Below are positions 27,425 to 30,804 of a stretch of DNA of 30,804 nt, piece after piece (positions within the stretch are counted from its first letter, which is position 1; every line of letters starts with the position of its first letter). A model generated the notes under the pieces. It did no database searches. It saw only the letters and a program-made list of their open reading frames with translations, and had not been told where the DNA came from. Source of the stretch: Prasinococcaceae sp. CCMP 1430 (lineage: Eukaryota; Prasinodermophyta; Palmophyllophyceae; Prasinococcales; Prasinococcaceae). The position numbers and the translations under genes are program-made. Location of the stretch: positions 48,591-79,394 of the forward strand of contig RQSC01000023.1 in assembly GCA_013416795.1 (NCBI GenBank). The letters are read 5' to 3'.

Positions 27425-29652
27425 TCACATCACCGCGCAGGAGCACGCGGGCGGGCCCCCACCTCGCAGGAAGACGGCCTCGGCGTCGCCCGCCTCCTGA
27501 ATGGCCTCGAGGCGGCGCACGATCTGCGCGGCCGAGGGCCTCCTCTGCCAGTCCTGCGCCCAGCAGTCCTCCACGAGCGAACGGATCGACTGGGGCCACC
27601 CGCTGGGAAGGGGAGGCCGGTGGGATTCCTCGCACACGCGCTGGAGGTAGCGCTCGACCTTCCTGCGGGCGCGCGCGCGGGCGGGCGAAGCGCGCGGGCG
27701 GATGGGAGCAGCGAGGCGCACGAGGACACGCGCGACGGGCGGCGTGTGAGCACGCGCGCCTGCCGGAACTCTCGCGCCCGCCCGGTGGCGCGCGCTGGCA
27801 CATGGGCGTGTGCGGATGCCGCGCCGGTGCGCCCAGCCGCCACGTCACGTAGGCGCACGCGCCCGCCTTCGTGAACGTACCTGGGATGGTCCAGTCCATA
27901 GCGCGCCGAGACGACCGTCGCTGCGAGGAGCTCGTACAGGGCCACGCCGAAGGAGTATATGTCCACCCGACGGCCGTATGGCTCACACGCCGCCATCTCG
28001 GGCGCGCAATACACGCACGAACCCACGCCGCCAGTCATCGCAAAATTCCGCTCTGCGAGCAGCTGCCTCCCCAAATCTTGGGGTCCACACTTCGGCGCAG
28101 TTCCATCCGCGGGATCCACGGGCCCAAGTCTACTCCTGCGGGTCCTTCTGGCGCGCAGCCTCTCGGGCAGCGGCTTCGCCACGCCGAAGTCACACAGAAC
28201 GGCCATCGTCCGCGTCTGGGGAGTTGTCTGCTCTGGGGAGTGGGGTGTGGCAGGGGGCGTTTCAGGGGGTGTGGGCCAGTCGGCGCCGCCTGTGCTGGAG
28301 TCGCCGGCCTCACTGGAGAAGCTGCTATGCGCGTCGCTCCCGCTTGCTGAACGCGGGCGTTGGTCGCCGGTGGCGGCGCTCGCCCGCCGGCTGAGCGAGA
28401 GAAGGCCGGTGAAACTTCGACTGATCGCGCTACGTTTGGAGGGGGATCGAGCACGCGGCGGCGGTCTCAGGATCATATTGCTCAGCTTCAGGTCCCTGTT
28501 GAATGCCGTGATGGAAGAGGAGGAGGAGCGCGGTCAGCTCTCGCGTGTGCGCTTCCCTCCCCTCCCCTCCCTGTCGCCCCGGGGGGGGGGGGGGGGGGGA
28601 GGATTGATATGCGCACACGTCACAGTCGCGCGGGGATGTCGAGGGCGTGAGGGACGGGGTTCTAGCAGGGAGGCGTATGCGCTCACGCACCTGTGGGTGA
28701 TGGGCCCCTCGGGACGGTCATGGAGGCACTGAAGTGCACGCGCGATGTCGAGCGCCCACGCAATGGCATCAGTACCGCTGTACAGCTGCTCGCCAACGCT
28801 CTGCAGCGCCACCATTTTGGCAAGGCTGCCTCCTGCGCACAGCTCCTCCACCAAGAAGAGCGTGCGGCCGCCGACGGAGCCGTCCATTCCCGACGTGTCG
28901 GCGGAGAAGCTCGCAGGCCGGCTGTGCGAGCGGCTGTCCACTATCCCCCATCCCACGAAGCCAACAATCGTGTTGCACGCCTCTGCGAGTTTTGCAAGGA
29001 CCGCGATCTCACAGCGGAGATCATTGAGGGAGACAATGCACCCGGACGGCCGCAGGCTCTTCACCGCCACGTCGCGCTTGCGTTTGGTGCCATCGGCGTC
29101 GGAGCCTGTCCGCAGCGACATGTGACACACATCGCCGAATTGCCCGCTGCCCAGGAGCCGCTTGAAGGAGAGCTGACTCCACTCAATGCGCGACTTGGCG
29201 AGCTCCGCGTCAATTTCCAGGAGCTCGAAGAGATCGGTAGACGACGTCGCACTCAGGTCGAGCTGCCGCAGGTGTACTCGCGTACACTCGACTATCTGGT
29301 TCGTCGTTGCGTCGTCGAGAAACTCGCTCGCGACGAATGACGAGCGTGCCGACCCCTCGGGATCATCACCGGCCATGCTCTCGTCGGTGTCAGTCTGATA
29401 GTACGCCGCTCCGCCGTTGTCGTCGCGGCCTGGGCTGTCGCAGCGACCTGTCACTACCGGGCCGCACCCATCGGCGGCGTACCCACCTGAGCGCTTCGAG
29501 AGGGGCGACAAGGCCGTCACGAGTCCTCCTCCGTGGGGCATTTCGCCGGCTTGACGAGGGCTCTCTGGCGCGGGTGCGAACTCTCCGCGGTGGGCCGGCG
29601 CCAGGCCGCGAGACAACGGCGCGTGTCCGTCCACCCACGTGTTCGGCGACAT
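27425..29652 (-). CDS. TKL-like serine/threonine protein kinase, at least 3 exons
   Basis: Exons 28691-29652, 27881-28495 and 27425-27662 join in phase. Introns are 28496-28690 (GTGCGT..CAACAG) and 27663-27880 (GTACGT..CCGCAG), both phase 2. From the ATG at 29652 the protein has 604 residues. All catalytic marks are present: Gly loop GSGQFG (168-173), VAVK Lys198, HRDLKLSN with Asp322 and Asn327 (the HRD Arg codon is split by the first intron), DFG 423-425, APE 485-487, DIYSFGVALYELL with Asp499, and RRPSAAQI near the end. About 90 residues, mostly Ser/Pro/Thr/Arg-rich, separate the catalytic loop from DFG, and the activation segment is also long. The N-terminal 150 residues are low complexity. 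An upstream exon is possible: an ATG at 29953 opens a helical stretch (MIELFRRLFSRRALAEVEQ) that ends at the lone N at 29866. Confidence 0.88.
28583..28599. repeat. G17 homopolymer in kinase intron
   Basis: Seventeen consecutive G (C on the sense strand) lie within the intron 28496-28690, next to short C-rich repeats. The length is prone to sequencing and replication error. Confidence 0.9.
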
Positions 29653-30305
29653 GGGGTCAGGACCGCCAACGACCTTGGCCGGTACTGCGTGCGGACGAGT
29701 CACCTCCGCGCCTTGCTCGGTCGCCGCGTAGCGCGCCAGCCGGGGGGTAAGTGTGGGTGACCGCACTTGCCGCGCGCGGGGCCACCGCGCGAATCCACCG
29801 CTCGGCGCACCGGCGCGAGGCGAGGCGAAGCGCGCGCCGCGGCCGCCCAGCTGCGCGGTTGCGCGNATTTTGCTCAACTTCGGCGAGGGCACGGCGGGAA
29901 AACAGGCGACGGAACAGCTCGATCATCAGATCCTTTTGTCGCTGGGGCGGCATGCAGGGACGTGCGTGGCCAACGCGCTTGCTAAACAGACGTAGGAGGA
30001 GCTCGCGCGCACGACTGCCACTCTTCTTAGCTTGACGCGTGCCGGCCGCCGCGCGCAGCCGCGGCGGCGGCTGCCGCCCGCGGCAGGGTTCATACTTTTT
30101 TTAAAATCAAAATAAGGACAGTCCGATAAATAACCGTCCCGTCGCGTCGAGCGACGCGTTCAATGTGATGGCGTTTTGATCGGCGCGAAACGCACAAAAA
30201 AAAACATCCCCCGGTAACCGCCGGCACTATCACAATAACCGCCGGGCGCTGAGCGGGGCACGGTAGTTGTTTCAACCGCAGCGTCCACAGCCACGTGGCC
30301 TCAAC
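29653..30305. other. possible kinase 5' exon and intergenic DNA
   Basis: The left part holds open minus-strand frames that may belong to the kinase N-terminus, broken at the N at 29866. From about 30090 the sequence is AT-richer, with poly(T), poly(A) and several AATAACCG-like stretches, and shows no gene. Confidence 0.45.
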
Positions 30306-30686
30306 ATGTACGTTATTTTGTGTCCGTTGTTTTTGTTTCATACGTCAAAAGCCTCTTGGAACGCCCGCGGCACCAGATATTTCGAGGCCGCGAGGAACAT
30401 TGGTTCCGAGGAGGCGGAGAGGCACACGACAGGTCAGCCGCGTGACTATGCTGCGGGTGTGACGCGGCCCGAGTTTCGGCGACTGCTTGCGGAAAAAGCG
30501 CCGGAAGCTCCGCCGCGCGCGCGCGCGCGGCGCCGCGACGCCGCGCGCCCGGAATGCGAGTTGATGGGGGCGGCAGGCTTCCGCTTCGCGGACGCGTCCG
30601 CGAAACGAGCGCGTCGTTTGGGCCGACCGCCTCCGGATCCGTCGACGTCGCATGTTTTTGACCTGCCCTCATCCCCATCTACGTAG
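30306..30686 (+). CDS. hypothetical small open frame
   Basis: 126 codons from an ATG at 30306 to a stop at 30684-30686. It starts with a hydrophobic stretch (MYVILCPLFLFH) and continues into a polar, Arg-rich part. It has no recognisable motif, and parts are CG-repeat-like (PRARARRRDAA). It could be a real short secreted or anchored protein, an exon, or chance. I cannot decide from sequence alone. Confidence 0.2.
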   Translation: MYVILCPLFLFHTSKASWNARGTRYFEAARNIGSEEAERHTTGQPRDYAAGVTRPEFRRLLAEKAPEAPPRARARRRDAARPECELMGAAGFRFADASAKRARRLGRPPPDPSTSHVFDLPSSPST

Positions 30687-30804
30687 AAGCATAAAACACC
30701 TCACACGTACCCACGGTGTAGTCCTACCGCGCGTCGCGGTCGTCCGCGCCCGGGGGCCGCTTCCGTCCGTCGAGCGGCGAGCGGCGAGCGGCTGCGGCGG
30801 CGCG
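30687..30804. other. window end, nothing recognised
   Basis: The last 118 bases include a GAGCGGC repeat near the edge. No feature is supported. Confidence 0.4.

Noticed and set aside
1..30804. tRNA or rRNA genes
   Set aside because: I saw no convincing T-arm or A/B box pair and no rRNA-like sequence, although a tool-based scan could still find a diverged copy.

Overview
This window is nuclear DNA of a GC-rich unicellular eukaryote, most likely an alga or related protist. I infer this from short GT-AG introns interrupting recognisable genes (I reconstructed eleven, 73-363 bp), the eukaryote-specific proteins (coatomer alpha, MAEA/GID-type ubiquitin ligase subunit, HMG-box protein, DNAJC8-like splicing chaperone, ALKBH2-like dioxygenase), widely spaced single genes on both strands, no operons, and abundant CG/GACA microsatellites. 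A haptophyte or pavlovophyte-like alga would fit, but the sequence alone does not fix the lineage. Many open frames on the opposite strand are GC-driven shadows.

Layout. 1-1118 (+): 5'-partial HhH-GPD DNA glycosylase, two exons. 3004-3744 (+): small single-pass Cys-rich membrane protein. 4048-5580 (-): secreted protein with a somatomedin-B-like module. 7638-8689 (+): unrecognised helical protein whose frame switches at a single N. 9016-9745 (-): four-exon small membrane protein. 10232-10831 (-): C-terminal part of a DNAJC8/spf31 homologue. 11085-11324 (+): orphan C-terminal piece of a phosphatidylserine decarboxylase. 11494-12127 (-): ALKBH2-like gene. 12936-13389 (-): fragment resembling a bacterial beta-strand-repeat surface protein. 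13862-14509 (+): protein with two CysRS-tail-like helical motifs and a Y/G/Q-rich tail. 15596-16810 (-): two-HMG-box chromatin protein. 17235-17766: 532-base assembly gap. 18622-18775: inverted tetranucleotide array. 19421-23853 (+): complete coatomer alpha gene, three exons. 24059-25108 (-): folate-receptor-like membrane protein. 25285-26985 (-): MAEA homologue. 27425-29652 or beyond (-): TKL-like protein kinase, at least three exons.

The genes do not form one pathway. They are a typical sample of housekeeping functions (DNA repair, chromatin, splicing, COPI traffic, ubiquitin ligase) plus four cysteine-rich proteins, of which three look secreted or membrane-bound.

The parts most worth a second look are: (a) 10832-11084, where two genes pointing away from each other are both cut off on their 5' sides, which suggests a rearrangement or chimeric join; (b) the bacterial-looking fragment next to a 16-18 bp inverted repeat; (c) the paired CysRS-like helices fused to a prion-like tail; (d) a glycosylase lacking iron-sulfur cysteines but carrying four SUMO consensus motifs; and (e) a kinase with a long insert between its HRD and DFG motifs. 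Single N bases at 7896, 9891, 12180 and 29866 look like closed gaps and should not be read as ordinary ambiguous calls.
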